Source of the DNA: Bradyrhizobium sp. 190
GTDB taxonomy: Bacteria > Pseudomonadota > Alphaproteobacteria > Rhizobiales > Xanthobacteraceae
Assembly (NCBI RefSeq): GCF_023073415.1
Contig: NZ_JADPJL010000052.1
Location: forward strand, 1-64,000
Length of the DNA: 64,000 nt
Direction of reading: 5' to 3'
The translations under genes and the position numbers were made by a program. This document shows positions 1 to 10,105 of the stretch, in pieces (the stretch's first letter is position 1; each line of letters opens with the position of its first letter). The notes under the pieces were generated by a model. It was not told where the DNA came from, searched no databases, and was given only the letters and a program-made list of their open reading frames with translations.

Positions 1-120
1 GCCTCGTCCTACGAGACGCGTTACCGGACGCGAGTGGTCAACAATTTGCATCGGCGTGCCAAGGCATTCGGCTTTGTTCTCCAGCCCTTGGAGCCGAAAG
101 TAGGTGCTGCCGTTTCTTAG
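1..120 (+). pseudogene. C-terminal fragment of an ORF, probably a transposase
   Basis: An open frame runs in from the window edge and stops with TAG at 118-120, giving 39 residues that are rich in Arg and Leu near the end (RRAKAFGFVLQP). The look is that of a transposase tail, but I cannot name the family. Its stop lies exactly where the truncated IS3 copy on the other strand breaks off, so the junction at about 120 joins two mobile-element fragments. The rest of the gene is outside the window. Confidence 0.35.
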
Positions 121-380
121 GAATCATTCTCCAGCGTCAGCTCCCCGGTCTTGGCATGCAGCGACTTCACATCGACTGCCGGCGCGGCCGGCGGCCCGCC
201 CCCAGGTCCGAAAATCTCGGAAGCATTGCCCTCAAGCTGCGATTTCCACGCCGTAATCTGATTGGGGTGGACGTCGAAATGCTCGGCCAGTTGGGCTATC
301 GTCCGGTCGCCCTTGATGGCTGCCAGCGCCACCTTCGCCTTGAAGGTCGGTGAGTGATTCCGGCGGGCTCGTCTGCTCAT
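117..380 (-). pseudogene. IS3-family OrfA, 3'-truncated
   Basis: The 87-residue frame is nearly identical to the complete OrfA at 24823-25131. It starts MSRRARRNHSP and has the HTH region (TIAQLAEHFDVHPNQITAWK). It is cut after the residues ELTLEND, losing the last 15 or so residues and all of OrfB. The protein would be the DNA-binding subunit of an IS3 (IS407-like) transposase. Without OrfB it cannot transpose. Confidence 0.85.
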
Positions 381-467
381 GGTCTCTCCTGATTCGCGGG
401 CCTATCGTGCCCGCCGTCAGGCAGAAACTCCACTTAGCGTCCTGTGCAGATTTCCGGGGCCGGCTCT
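121..467 (-). mobile_element. Truncated IS3-family element (left-end half)
   Basis: The element runs from its terminal repeat at about 451-467 (reading inward AGAGCCGGCCCCGGAAATCTG-like) through OrfA to a sharp break near 121. The end matches the left end of the intact copy at 24736. The break abuts another transposase fragment, so the right part was lost by deletion or later insertion. Confidence 0.75.
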
Positions 468-568
468 AACCTCTACCCGTAGTCTGCATTCCTGCATCAT
501 GGCCCAATTAGTCTCCCTCCGGTGAGGGCCGCCTTGTCGGGTTAAGGCGAGTGCTGTGTACAGCCCTT

Positions 569-690
569 ATGGACAGCAATAAGTGCAGTGCTCAGATCGA
601 GCGGTTCGAGGTTGTTGAGAGTGGCCGACGCCGTCGGTGGACCGACGATGAGAAGCTCAAGATCGTTTTGGAGAGTGTCATTCGGCATGC
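569..690 (+). pseudogene. IS66-family TnpA, N-terminal remnant
   Basis: The frame beginning MDSNKCSAQIERFEVVESG followed by RRRRWTDDEKLKIVLES is the typical start of IS66 TnpA (OrfA). The match ends at about 682, where the sequence changes to unrelated DNA leading into the IS4-type element. Only about 37 residues of the family remain. The upstream 490-545 probably holds the IS66 end, but I could not define its repeat. Confidence 0.7.
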
Positions 691-789
691 AAAATTTGAG
701 CGCCGATTGGCAGCCTGCTCCACTGCGAGTGGGCTCGGATTCATAATGGCGCGCTCGCCAGCGGCACGGCGAAGGGCTTGCAGTGCACC

Positions 790-2340
790 GACTTTCAATT
801 ACCCATAACTTTGACCACTCGGGCTGATCCGCTGATCGGAAATTCTTGAATCGCAAGGATCACTTGTGATTCCTTGCTGAGCACCTGATTCACGAGGTGC
901 TCTATGGGCCTGACATCAAGGAATAAGATCGGCAAAAGGCTGTTTGCGGTCCCTGGAAAGTGAATGTTGGATTGATCGAGAGAGTAGTGGATGCGAGTTT
1001 AGGGACGCGCGGCTCGGCGACAGATTCCGCAAACTGCTCACGCAGATTGGAAGCCCCATGGGACAAAGCATTCCGCTCGTCTGCTACGAGCGAATACCAA
1101 GGCAGCCTACCGCTTCTTCTCTAATGACCGGGTCAGCGAAGCGGACATTCTGGCCGGCCATTTCCCTGATCGTGCCGCCGCCACTGAAGGTCTCGTTCTT
1201 GTGCGGCACGATACAACCGAGTTCAGCTATCAACGCGAAAAGTCAGAAGCGATCGACATCACCAAGAGCATAAACAGTGGACGGGATAAGGCTGGTCGCC
1301 TCAGATCGCACACGGTTTGCGGCATCCTGATGCATTCGAGCCTCGCGGGGGGATGCCGCTGGGGCTGACGGCCGCTAAGTTCTGGACCCGGAAGAAATTC
1401 AAGGGGACGCTAGCCCTTAAAAAGAAGATCAATCCGACCCGGATTCCCATCGAGAAAACGAAAAGCATCCGGTGGTTGGACAATCTCAAGCAGTCTACGC
1501 AACTGTTGGATCATCCGGGACGATGCATCCATATCGGTGATCGCGAGAGTGACATCTACGAGCTCTTCTGCGCAGCACAGGAGATCGGAACTCATTTCCT
1601 GATCAGGACCTGCGTCGACCGCTTGGCTGGACATGGGGATCACACGATCGCCGACGAAATGGACGAGGTCGTCGTCAAAGGGCTCCACCGCGTCGAAGTC
1701 AGAGACAGCAACGGCGATCGCGACCAGGCCGTTCTTGAGATCAGGTATCGCAAGATTCGCGTCCTGCCGCCGATCGGAAAGCAGAAGCGCTATCCCGCTC
1801 TGACCCTGACGGTGATCCATGCCGAAGAACGCGGGACGCCGAAGAACAGAAAGAAGATCGATTGGAAGCTGATCACCGACCTGCCTGTTGGTTCCCGCAC
1901 CGACGCCATTGAGAAGCTTGAATGGTATGCTTGAGATGGAAGATCGAGGTGTTCCACAAGATCCTCAAATCGGCTGCAAAGCTGAGGAGTCGAAGCTCAG
2001 GATCGCCCAGCGTCTGACCAATCTGATTTCGCTCTTTTGCATCCTGAGTTAGCGGGTCTGGATGACGATGCTCAACCGTTCCGCCCCAGACGCGCCACCA
2101 ACCCTCGCGTTGACTGCGACTGAAATCGGCGTGCTCGATCGCCTCGTCAACGACAAACCAAAAAGCAAGACAGAACACGCTCTCGGACTATCTGATCAAG
2201 ATCGCCCGGCTCGGCGGTTATCTAGCCCGCACCAGCGATCCGCGGCCCGGCAATACCGTTATGGGCGCGGGCTGTCACGCCTCTCCGCCATCGGGCTGGG
2301 CGCCATCGTTGGAGGAGAATTTGTGGGTAATTGAAAGGTC
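790..2340 (+). mobile_element. IS4-family (Tn5/IS50-like) element, degenerate
   Basis: Imperfect terminal inverted repeats bracket the element: GACTTTCAATTACCC at 790-804 and GGGTAATTGAAAGGTC at 2325-2340. The length of about 1.55 kb fits an IS4-type element with one transposase gene. The left end lies in the disrupted IS66 remnant. I saw no clear target duplication. Confidence 0.65.
944..2334 (+). pseudogene. IS4-family (Tn5-like) transposase, multiply frameshifted
   Basis: Pieces of one transposase appear in all three forward frames. At 944-1060 there is FRDARLGDRFRKLLTQIGSP; at 1080-1290 AAYRFFSNDRVSEADI and the region LVLRHDTTEFSYQREKSEA, which holds a catalytic Asp. At 1317-1934 follow HIGDRESDIYEL, with the second Asp, and TDLPVGSRTDAIEKLEWYA; after that comes RWKIEVFHKILKSG with the YREK-like glutamate region. 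The tail at 2062-2334 ends GEFVGN. At least four frameshifts or stops separate the blocks, so no active transposase can be made. Confidence 0.8.
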
Positions 2341-2691
2341 CACCGGAGCGGGACGACCCCGCCGCATTCAGAGGGAAATCTCGAAGCATATTCCTGGAAC
2401 GACCGGCCACCATAACCGCCAATCACCCCTTCTCTTTCCAAGCGCTGAAGCCGGGCATGCGATAGGTGACAACCTTTTTCGCCAATGTCACCTTCGGCAT
2501 GCGGGCTTTCTCACCCCGAAGCGTCAACAGTTCTCGTCGTCCGCAGTCGGGCGCTTGGGCACCTTTCAGATACGTCGACATGATTAGTCAACCTGCCGAA
2601 ACATATAGGTCGAAATGCAGTCTTTTATCGCTATGAATCGTCCAAACCTTGCTTAAACTCCTGAAAACCCAAAGTGAAAGAGGGGACAAAC
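2341..2691. other. Intergenic region without a recognised gene
   Basis: Between the IS4-type end and the saccharopine-dehydrogenase-like gene I see no frame with family resemblance. A short minus-strand stretch (MPKVTLAKKVVTYRMPG) around 2455-2510 is open but unrecognised. A purine-rich ribosome binding site lies at 2678-2686. Confidence 0.4.
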
Positions 2692-3792
2692 ATGAAAGAC
2701 CTCATGGTCATTGGGGCAGGCAGGATTGGTGGAGCCATTGCATCGATGCTGGCCGACACCGGCGATTACAAAGTGACTGTCGCCGACCGTAGCGTCGAGC
2801 AACTCGCCACGATCGACTGCCATCCAGCGATTTCCACTGCGATGCTTGACATTGCCAATCATGCAAATCTGGTAGCGGCGCTCAATCGTAAATTCGCCGT
2901 GCTTTCGGCCGCACCCTTCCATTTGACGGAACAGATCGCCGACGCCGCACTGGCGGCGGACGCGCATTATCTTGATCTGACCGAGGATATCGCCACCACA
3001 AAGAAAGTCGAGACTCTGGCGCAAAATGCCGAGCGCGCATTCATTCCCCAATGCGGTCTGGCGCCCGGCTTCATTTCGATCGTCGCCAATGATCTGGCCT
3101 CGCGCTTCGATAACCTCGACAGCATACGCATGCGCGTCGGCGCGCTGCCTCGGTATCCCTCCAACGCGCTCAACTATAACCTGATCTGGAGCACCGACGG
3201 TTTGATTAACGAATATATCGAGCCCTGCGAAGCCATTGTCGAAGGCAGACTGGTGAGTGTGCCGGCGATGGAGGAGCGGGAGGAGTTTTCGTTCGACGGT
3301 GTGACATATGAAGCTTTCAATACCTCCGGCGGCCTTGGCACGCTGGCAAGGACTCTGGAAGGCAGGGTGCGCACCATGAACTACCGCACCATCCGGTATC
3401 CTGGTCATCAGGCGATCATTAAGGCGCTGCTGAACGACCTCAATCTGAAGAACCGCCGCAATGTGCTGAAGGATCTCCTCGAAAAGGCGTTACCCGCGAC
3501 AATGCAGGACGTTGTCGTCATCTTTGTCACTGTCTGCGGTTGGCAAAATGGGAGGTATGTGCAGGAAACCTATGCCAACAAGATGTATGCCGGAATTGTT
3601 GCGGGGCGACAACTAAGTGCTATCCAGATCACTACTGCGGCCGGCATTGCCACCGTCATCGACCTTTTGGCGCAGAAAAGCCTGCCGGCAAAGGGCTTCG
3701 TCCGACAGGAGGAGATCGCATTGGCGGACTTCCTCAGCAACCGGTTCGGTCAGGTCTACAATCTCGACGCGAAACGGATGAGGCAGCCGTGA
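2692..3792 (+). CDS. Saccharopine dehydrogenase-like NAD(P)-dependent oxidoreductase
   Basis: The 366-residue protein opens with a Rossmann motif, VIGAGRIGG at residues 5-13. It continues with the family pattern for saccharopine dehydrogenase or lysine 6-dehydrogenase-like enzymes (AAPFHLTEQIADAAL, YLDLTED, CGLAPGFIS). Family members oxidise or form a C-N bond at an amino acid using NAD(P) in the cytoplasm. The exact substrate here is unknown. I chose ATG 2692 because AGAGGGGA lies 6-14 bases upstream; a GTG at 2674 in the same frame lacks this. The gene stands alone between IS debris and decayed DNA. It is full length for the shorter bacterial members and shows no damage. Confidence 0.85.
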   Translation: MKDLMVIGAGRIGGAIASMLADTGDYKVTVADRSVEQLATIDCHPAISTAMLDIANHANLVAALNRKFAVLSAAPFHLTEQIADAALAADAHYLDLTEDIATTKKVETLAQNAERAFIPQCGLAPGFISIVANDLASRFDNLDSIRMRVGALPRYPSNALNYNLIWSTDGLINEYIEPCEAIVEGRLVSVPAMEEREEFSFDGVTYEAFNTSGGLGTLARTLEGRVRTMNYRTIRYPGHQAIIKALLNDLNLKNRRNVLKDLLEKALPATMQDVVVIFVTVCGWQNGRYVQETYANKMYAGIVAGRQLSAIQITTAAGIATVIDLLAQKSLPAKGFVRQEEIALADFLSNRFGQVYNLDAKRMRQP

Positions 3793-5398
3793 GATTCCTT
3801 ACTCCTGGTATTGAAATGTCCGGACGCTTTGCTTTCTCTCCGCAAGCGTTTCTAAAGACCTACTCAGTTCATGGGGAGCACTTTCTTATGAAGAATCGCA
3901 AGGTCGCGTACCACGGTTTTTTTTGCAAGTCGCACGATGGAAAATTGGTAGAGAATGCTCTACTTGCCCCTCGAGGCCGACAATCGTTTTCGGCTACTGA
4001 AAGAGACCGTTGGCAATGCGTTAGCCACGAGCCGGAGGCGGGCAGAAAGTAACTTGCGGATGCGAGGCGCTCGGTTTCTGTTGCACCGTCAAGACAAAAT
4101 TGAACGGCTGTTGAGAGCTTCTCCAAGGCGGGCCAGTCGGTCATTGCCAACACCCTCGGGAGATGGAAATCGTGAAAAGTACGACGCACCGGCCGCAAGC
4201 CAACTACCGGCCGCAAGCCAACCGGAGTTTACGTCTGATTCGAACCTCCAACCTGCCGCAGACTCCGCCCCCGGTGCTGCATAGGGCTCTGGCCCGGCAG
4301 AGAAGTGGGCAAATCGGCCAGTAAACACTCGATCCGTCCCTTATAGGTCTTGTCCTCCGTCGGCTGGTTTGAGACTTCAGGAGACTTCCTTTGGGGAACC
4401 GGACCAAAATGGCCCCGTAAAAAGCATTCGCACTCTTTCTCGCTGCAAGGTCCTGGAGCAACGACGATGGCGCGGAGCAGCGAGGCGTGTCCATGCTCGA
4501 CAATCAAATTATTTGCGGGGCACTGCAGCTTGTGCTTTTGCGCGTGTTCAACAACCTCCTTCGGACGCTCCTTGCCCAACATGCGTTAGATTCGGGCGCT
4601 GCCGCAGCTGATGAAGATACGCGAACCCATCGACGCCGAGGATCGGATGCATGGCATCTTATGAGCAACCAGCGGAATGCGATAACCGTGATTTGGTCAA
4701 ACCATTGCTGCGGGACCCCTACGGTCCCGCCCATAGCTACCTCGCTCCAGCGGCAATATAAGGTATGCCGTTAGTCAGCGTACAAACGACGCCACGTCGC
4801 AGAAAGGATCCGGGCGGGTTCACAACATTGGCTGAGTACGAGCAGCGCGGCACACCGGGAATTTTTTATTCGAGAGCTTCCGGTAATCTAGATCTCCGCC
4901 AACGGAAAGGACGGGGCCTGCCTTCTTTTGCCTTTCGAGCACGGGAGCATCATGTGTAGCATGTTGAATCTCCGTCTTCACCTGCGCTTCGTTCGAATTC
5001 CAGAATGATATGCTCCATCTCGCCTGCCATGCCGCTCAGAAGTTGCTGGCGGGGAGTCGAAAAAATTGCAGCTGCCGTTTGCTCGTTTTCTGCACTGATC
5101 TGCCGAACTGCGGCGGATTTCGTGGAGGGGCGCGCGCGTTCGAGGCGACATCGACGATTGGCCCAGACGCCGCCTTTATCACGTTCCCCAATGTCCGATT
5201 CAGGACCCTGATGTCGGAAGCTCGACAAAGCGGAACGGCCATTCCACACGTTCGTTGGCAGCGCGCGTGTTTCTGCGTCAACCAAGGCGCGCAGCAGATT
5301 CCGTGAGTGGCACGCCGATTGCTGGGATGAGGAAGAAAGAGCCACCGTCAACGCGTCCCAGGAGTTGCCGATGACGCCTGCTCGTTTGACCCTAAATG
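3793..5398. other. 1.6 kb of decayed or non-coding DNA
   Basis: No frame longer than about 150 codons is present and none shows a family I recognise. Minus-strand frames at 4229-4582 and 4950-5411 are open but biased in composition and lack conserved motifs. The adjacent modA remnant suggests that this stretch is eroded former coding DNA. Confidence 0.4.
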
Positions 5399-5680
5399 AA
5401 TGAGCTGACAAACTTTGTTCTTGCCAGCGCCGAAGCGGCGAGCATCGACCCGGTTGCCGAGAATTTCACGGAGCCGGCCAAGTAGATTGCTGCAGCTTTC
5501 CAACAGAAAACCGGCCAGGACGTCGTGCTGAGCTTCGGCGCAGGTGGACAGTTTCACAACCAGATCACTCCAGGCACGCCCGTTCCAGATGCTTTCCCCG
5601 ACCGAAGACCCTCGCGGTTCCAAAAAAGCGGCTGCAAGTACGCAATCGGCACGCTTGTGCTGCCGCAGGACCGCTAATTC
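5399..5680 (+). pseudogene. modA: ModA-like molybdate-binding protein remnant
   Basis: Reading from 5399 gives NELTNFVLASAEAASIDPV, then ENFTEPAK, an in-frame TAG near 5488, and IAAAFQQKTGQDVVLSFGAG followed by GQFHNQITPGTPV. This is the N-terminal lobe pattern of periplasmic molybdate-binding proteins: an ANFTEPAK-type helix, then a TGxxVxLSFGxxGQ motif. After about 5590 the frame is lost, although KYAIGTLVL at 5635-5660 still matches the next ModA block. There is no signal peptide and no modB/modC nearby. The gene is clearly dead. Confidence 0.75.
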
Positions 5681-5907
5681 CGTGACCCAGGGTGGAGATC
5701 TTCAAGTCACGAGTATCAATCAGACGTGCCGCAACATGTGACCTTATGCTGCTGTTACGAGGTCGGTATGCTCTTCTCAAAATCATGTTCGACGGGATGA
5801 ATTGAATCGCTGTAAGTCAAACTTCCTACAGGCTCTACAGTATGGACTTGGCAGTTCTCGGCCGACGAGGGAGTACACCCTTGGAAGATCATGCAAGGAT
5901 TATGATC

Positions 5908-6147
5908 ATGAAGCTCCTCGAACCTCCTTCGTGCAGCCCCACACCGTCGACCGTCTTTGTTGGCAGAAATCGTCATGGCAATTGGGTTGCCCGCGAACAG
6001 AACGGCATTTTTGGCGGCCTTTTCGTGAGTCGCGACCAAGCGGTCAAATACTCGTTGTTCGAGAATGGCCATCATCCAGAAACCATCATAGAGGTGTCGC
6101 GTGAAATCGAACTGGATATATCCGACAAATCGCCGATCACCGGCTAG
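5908..6147 (+). CDS. Small conserved hypothetical protein (DUF2188-like)
   Basis: The protein has 79 residues if translation begins at ATG 5908, which has AAGGA nine bases upstream; ATGs at 5842 and 5902 are in the same frame. The core, VFVGRNRHGNWVAREQNG followed by IFGGLFVSRDQAVKYSLFE and NGHHPETIIEV, resembles the small DUF2188-type domain in which an aromatic-rich strand pair is followed by a helix. The function of such proteins is not established. The frame is clean, and its composition suggests a real gene that survived in an otherwise eroded stretch. Confidence 0.65.
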   Translation: MKLLEPPSCSPTPSTVFVGRNRHGNWVAREQNGIFGGLFVSRDQAVKYSLFENGHHPETIIEVSREIELDISDKSPITG

Positions 6148-6400
6148 AGGAGCGCGGGGCCTGATACGGCGGCGCAATTGAGTGGCCCGAGCGACTCGGC
6201 TTTGCCGCGCGTCGACGCCGAGCAGATCGTCAATACCACGATTGCGCTCACGTAGCTCCAAGTTTTAAAAGTATGATCATCACGGGCAGCGAAAACACCG
6301 AAATCGATCTCTCGCTAAGAGGACCCGGATTCGTCGAGGCGCCACGTCCGCGACATGCGGGCGGGCGCAGCCGAGTGCCAAAAGGACGAAGGAGAAGAGA

Positions 6401-7021
6401 GTGACCATTCAGAAATCGGCCTCCAAAATTCGTGCAGCCGAACATCCCGCAAACCTGATATTCGTCGGCCGCTGGTCGCCGCGTGGGTTTACACAGGATC
6501 AGATCCCGGAAGGTGTTATGAACACTTTCTTCGAGGCCGCTCGGTGGGCGCCGTCGGCTTTTAATTCCCAACCATGGCGCTTTCTCTATGCCCTGCGCGG
6601 CCAGCCAGAATTCGACACCTTTCTTAGCCCTTTGATCGAGTTCAACCAGGGCTGGGCGAGACACGCGGCGGCGCTGATCTATCTGCTGTCGAGGAAGCAC
6701 TTCAGCTCTCCCAGGAAGACCGACCCGCAATTCTCCCGCACGCACTCCTTCGACACCGGCGCCGCCTGGGCTAACTTTGCCAACCAGGTAACGGCCGCAG
6801 GTTGGGCCGCACACGGCATGAGCGGATTTGACGTGGAGAAGGCGAGCACCGTGCTCAGGGTGCCCGAGGGTTTTGCGGTCGAGATCGCGATCGCCGTTGG
6901 GCGCAAGGGCGACGGTGCAAACTTAACAGCTGACCTGTTGCAGCGTGAACAGCCGAGCGGCCGTTCACCGGTCGGTGACTTTGTCGCCCGCGGCCTGTTT
7001 CCAGAACGATTCAGGAGCTGA
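6401..7021 (+). CDS. Nitroreductase family FMN-dependent oxidoreductase
   Basis: The 206-residue protein has the nitroreductase FMN-binding signature AARWAPSAFNSQPWRF at about residues 46-61. A central helix region, FDTGAAWANFANQVTAAGWA, is followed by the late motif VEIAIAVGRKG. Family members use NAD(P)H and bound FMN to reduce nitro groups, quinones or enones, usually as dimers. The start is GTG 6401, preceded by AAGGAGAAGAGA. The length matches the short cytosolic class. No neighbour in the same direction forms an operon with it, so the substrate cannot be inferred. Confidence 0.85.
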   Translation: MTIQKSASKIRAAEHPANLIFVGRWSPRGFTQDQIPEGVMNTFFEAARWAPSAFNSQPWRFLYALRGQPEFDTFLSPLIEFNQGWARHAAALIYLLSRKHFSSPRKTDPQFSRTHSFDTGAAWANFANQVTAAGWAAHGMSGFDVEKASTVLRVPEGFAVEIAIAVGRKGDGANLTADLLQREQPSGRSPVGDFVARGLFPERFRS

Positions 7022-7339
7022 CGGATGGGCTGCACTTTTAAAGTTTAACGAGGTCTATGGACCACGCTCGCATTGCAAGGAAGCCACAAAGGGATCTCGC
7101 AGTGTGCCCAATCTATCCGGCTTCGATTTGAGGCTGTCGCCTCGAGGACATTTTGGAATGCGCCGCCTCAATACCTCGCCGGCCTAAAGAAGAGAGATGG
7201 TGTTGAATTAGGCTTCGAGAAGTATCCGGGGAGCCGTTTCTGCATTCGTTGCCCGTTTCTGCATTCGTTGCAAGAGCGTCCATTCCGATCAGGCAGCACA
7301 GTATATTAGTCAGAGACTGCTCAGTTTTTTCGATCCCTT
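7022..7339. other. Intergenic region with a short tandem duplication
   Basis: No gene is recognised. The only structure is the perfect 19-bp tandem repeat at 7234-7271, listed separately. Confidence 0.4.
7234..7271. repeat. 19-bp perfect tandem repeat (2 copies)
   Basis: CCGTTTCTGCATTCGTTGC occurs at 7234-7252 and again immediately at 7253-7271. It is probably a slippage or repair scar. No gene overlaps it. Confidence 0.9.
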
Positions 7340-7426
7340 CTTGCGTAACAAGATTGGACCAGCATCGAGTCCAACGACATGGAACGTGTTCTTACCTACA
7401 TCAATACCAATCTGATTATGTTCGTC
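7340..7426 (-). pseudogene. IS110-family transposase, N-terminal scrap
   Basis: About 29 residues (IGIDVGKNTFHVVGLDA, then ILLRKK) match the start of IS110 transposases, including the first acidic residue of the DEDD domain. Nothing downstream continues the protein. The scrap abuts the C-terminal end of the decayed IS5-type transposase. Confidence 0.75.
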
Positions 7427-7960
7427 TTGGATACGCCTTCTCCTGCTGTCGCAGAGGGGTCTACATCGCCGTCGAGAACGGACGTTGTCCATGCCGGTAA
7501 CTCGTAGGGCGCTGGTCTTGGCATTGCCGAAGCATTCGACCCGGGGGCGTGGAAGTAATAGAGCTTTCACCCGCGACCCTTGCTGTTGTGATTGAAACTG
7601 CTCGGCGCGTGCCAGCGGCCGCTCAAACGCAGCCTCAGCTCTGGCTGGCCGATGATCTTACGGCGGATGCTGCCGATGAGACGGCCGAGCCGCGTGCGTA
7701 GCTTAGCTCCGCAGCTCGAGATGGTAGCGCTTGAACTGCTTGGAGTGGTCGTAGGGTCCCGCCATCATCGCGGCGCGTTTGGCGAAGAGCAGGAACGACT
7801 GCCGCAGCCGCAGGCCGTGCTCACGGCCTCGGCGATTGAGCCCCTCAGCCCCCCATGGGCAAGCTTGGCATCGGTCGGCAAGGTAACCCGGGTTGAACGT
7901 AGTATCCACCCTCACCCGCGTGACATCGCGCCTCTGCGCGCTGGCCTCATGCGCCGCTAG

Positions 7961-9631
7961 CCCGGATATCGCACACCACCAATCGTGAGGTAGCGGTTTG
8001 AGCTACCGGAAGCCGTTTTCGGGCTGATTTTGTGTTTCCCGTCCGCTCCGATCGCAGTGTTCGCGCGGGACGAGTCTCGGCGTCCGATGTTACACGGCTT
8101 GCGGGTGGAGACGGGCGCGCGGCATCGGTTTGCGGGCCGCATTGGCGCTGTTGGCGATCCGGTCTCGGCTCAAGTGGTATCGAGGGCACGATGCGCCGTG
8201 GCGAAGACTGCCTTGTATGGACAGCCTGAGGCCATGGCGAACTTGATCCGACGAACGCTGAGGGTGACGAGGGCGCCAATCTTGAAGAGCTTGCGGCGGA
8301 TGGTGCCGCAGGTGGCATCGGCGAGATCGGTCGCCTGCAGAGCCAGGCGACGGGTAGCCTCGATCAGGACATAAGCCATCGAGGCAAACCACAGGCGAAG
8401 CTGGTTAGCCGCCATGGTGGCGGTCGAGGTGCGGTCGGCAAAAAGGTCGATCTGACATTCCTTGATCCGATTCTCCATTTCGCCGCGGGCGCAATAGACA
8501 TCCTCGTAGAGACGGCGGCCGTCGCCTTGGGTCAGCGTCGTGACAATGAAGCGCGGGTTCTCTTCGCCCCGGGTCCACTCCGCCTTGGCGATGACGCCGC
8601 TCGCGGCTCCAGCTCTTGAGGGTCGACCAGGTGAAGTCCTTGAAGCGGCGTGCCGGCTTGCCAGTTTGTTGGCTCTCCTGTTGCGCTTCGCCGAGTTCGA
8701 CCGCAATCGTGTCCTTGAGGCGGGCATTCCTCGCCAGGCCAAAGATGTAGTCGACCGCATTGGCTTCACACCACCCCATCAGGGCCTCGCGGGCGAAGCC
8801 TGAATCGGCCCGCAGAATGATCCGCGTGTGCGGCCAGCGCGCCCGGATCTGCGTCACGATGCGGGCAATCTCCTCCACCGCGCCGGCGGCAGCGTCGATA
8901 TTCGCTGGCCGCAGCTTGGCGGCCAACAGATGCCGACCGCAGAAGACGTAGAGTGGCAGATAGCAGTAGCAATCGTAGTAGCCATGGAAGAACCGTCCTT
9001 CCTGGTGCCCGTGCAGCGGATCGTCAGTGGCATCAATATCAAGGATGATCTCCTCCGGCAGCGTTTTATGGGCTTCCAGGAAGAGCGTGACGAACAGGCT
9101 CTCAATGGCACTCAGATCATGGGCGATCTTGTGATAGCGCGTTGCCGTCTCGCGGCTCAGTTCAAGACGGTTGAGGGTCGACTTCCCTGCCACCGGTGCG
9201 CAATTCGCTCGGCCCGCTTCAAGCTTGCCGGCCAGCACCGCCATCACCGGATCGCGACGCAACTCGTCGTGATCGTTGAGGTCCTCGTAGCCCAGTGCAA
9301 TCCCGAACACCCGCTGACCCACCAAGGTCGCAACGCGATGTTCGATCAGTTCCGGCCTGCGATAATCGGTGAAGCACGTGGCCAACCGATTAACCAGGCC
9401 GATCACCCGATCCGTCGCCCCCAGCAGCAAGGCTCCGGCGTCCGAGGTGATCGTCCCCCCGTCAAAACTACCCACAACTTCGCGGCGTCCGACGAGTCCA
9501 AAGTCAAACCGTTCCGCGTTACACTCCGTCGGCATCGGGGCTCTCCTCGAATCATCAAGAAGTCGTTCTCGCAAAACAACTTTCGCTGATTCGGAGCTCC
9601 GATGCGCTTATCGACTGTGAGATATCCCGGG
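7961..9631 (-). mobile_element. IS1380-family insertion sequence nested in IS5-type element
   Basis: Ends are defined by matching inverted repeats: CCCGGATATCGCAC at the left, and CCCGGGATATCTCAC reading inward from 9631. The 1671-bp length is the usual IS1380 size. Flanking tetranucleotides CTAG (7957-7960) and CTGG (9632-9635) look like a 4-bp target duplication with one later change. The one gene inside is frameshifted. Confidence 0.8.
8170..9535 (-). pseudogene. IS1380-family transposase with one frameshift
   Basis: From ATG 9535 (MPTECNAERFDFGLV) the frame gives a full N-terminal two-thirds. It includes the N-terminal block GSFDGGTITSDAGALLLG and the catalytic motifs LDIDATDDPLHGHQEG and ILRADSGFARE. 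Near 8610 a one-base change shifts the frame. The rest (VIAKAEWTRGEENPRF, GEMENRIKECQIDLFADRTS with the catalytic Glu, and the tail) is read to the stop at 8170. Everything else is intact, so inactivation is recent. IS1380 transposases are normally one frame, so I do not read this as programmed frameshifting. Confidence 0.85.
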
Positions 9632-10105
9632 CTGGCAGGCTTTCGGCCGGCACAAATTCCGCATTCGTGCCGAGGCGCTTGCGCCAATGGCTGAAATCGG
9701 AGCGTTCGTGCGGAAATTGTGCCGGAAAAACTTCCACCGGTGAAGTGCTGGAAGCACGCGCCGTAGGCACCCAGTGCTCGCGGAATCGCGTCGGACAGGC
9801 CATGGATACCTTTGAGCAGCAGCCCGATCATGAACCGGCTGGCGATCGCGCACCGGCCTTGGTCGCTTAGAGCGGCGGTGATCTCGCGATCGATCCAGTC
9901 CCAGTCGATGAGGCGCCAAGCTGCCCAGATTGATGATTAATGAAGCCTGGCGCGAAACAGATCACCTTTCCCTCATCGTCTCCGGCTCTTCAGTCGAAAC
10001 GTCCCCCTCCGCCGCGACCACGGAATCACGCCCGAGGTTCGAGGGAATCTCAAGACCCACCGCCGTGCCAAAGGCGAATTCCTCTCAACAACTTTGGGCG
10101 CCTTT

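Noticed and set aside
7234..7271. Two 19-bp repeats considered as the start of a CRISPR array
   Set aside because: They are directly adjacent without spacers, only two copies exist and no cas gene is present.
8590..8630. Programmed frameshift in the IS1380 transposase
   Set aside because: IS1380 transposases are single frames and no slippery run lies at the site; a simple indel is more likely.
8828..9589. A 253-codon plus-strand frame within IS1380
   Set aside because: It is antisense to the transposase and has no domain of its own.
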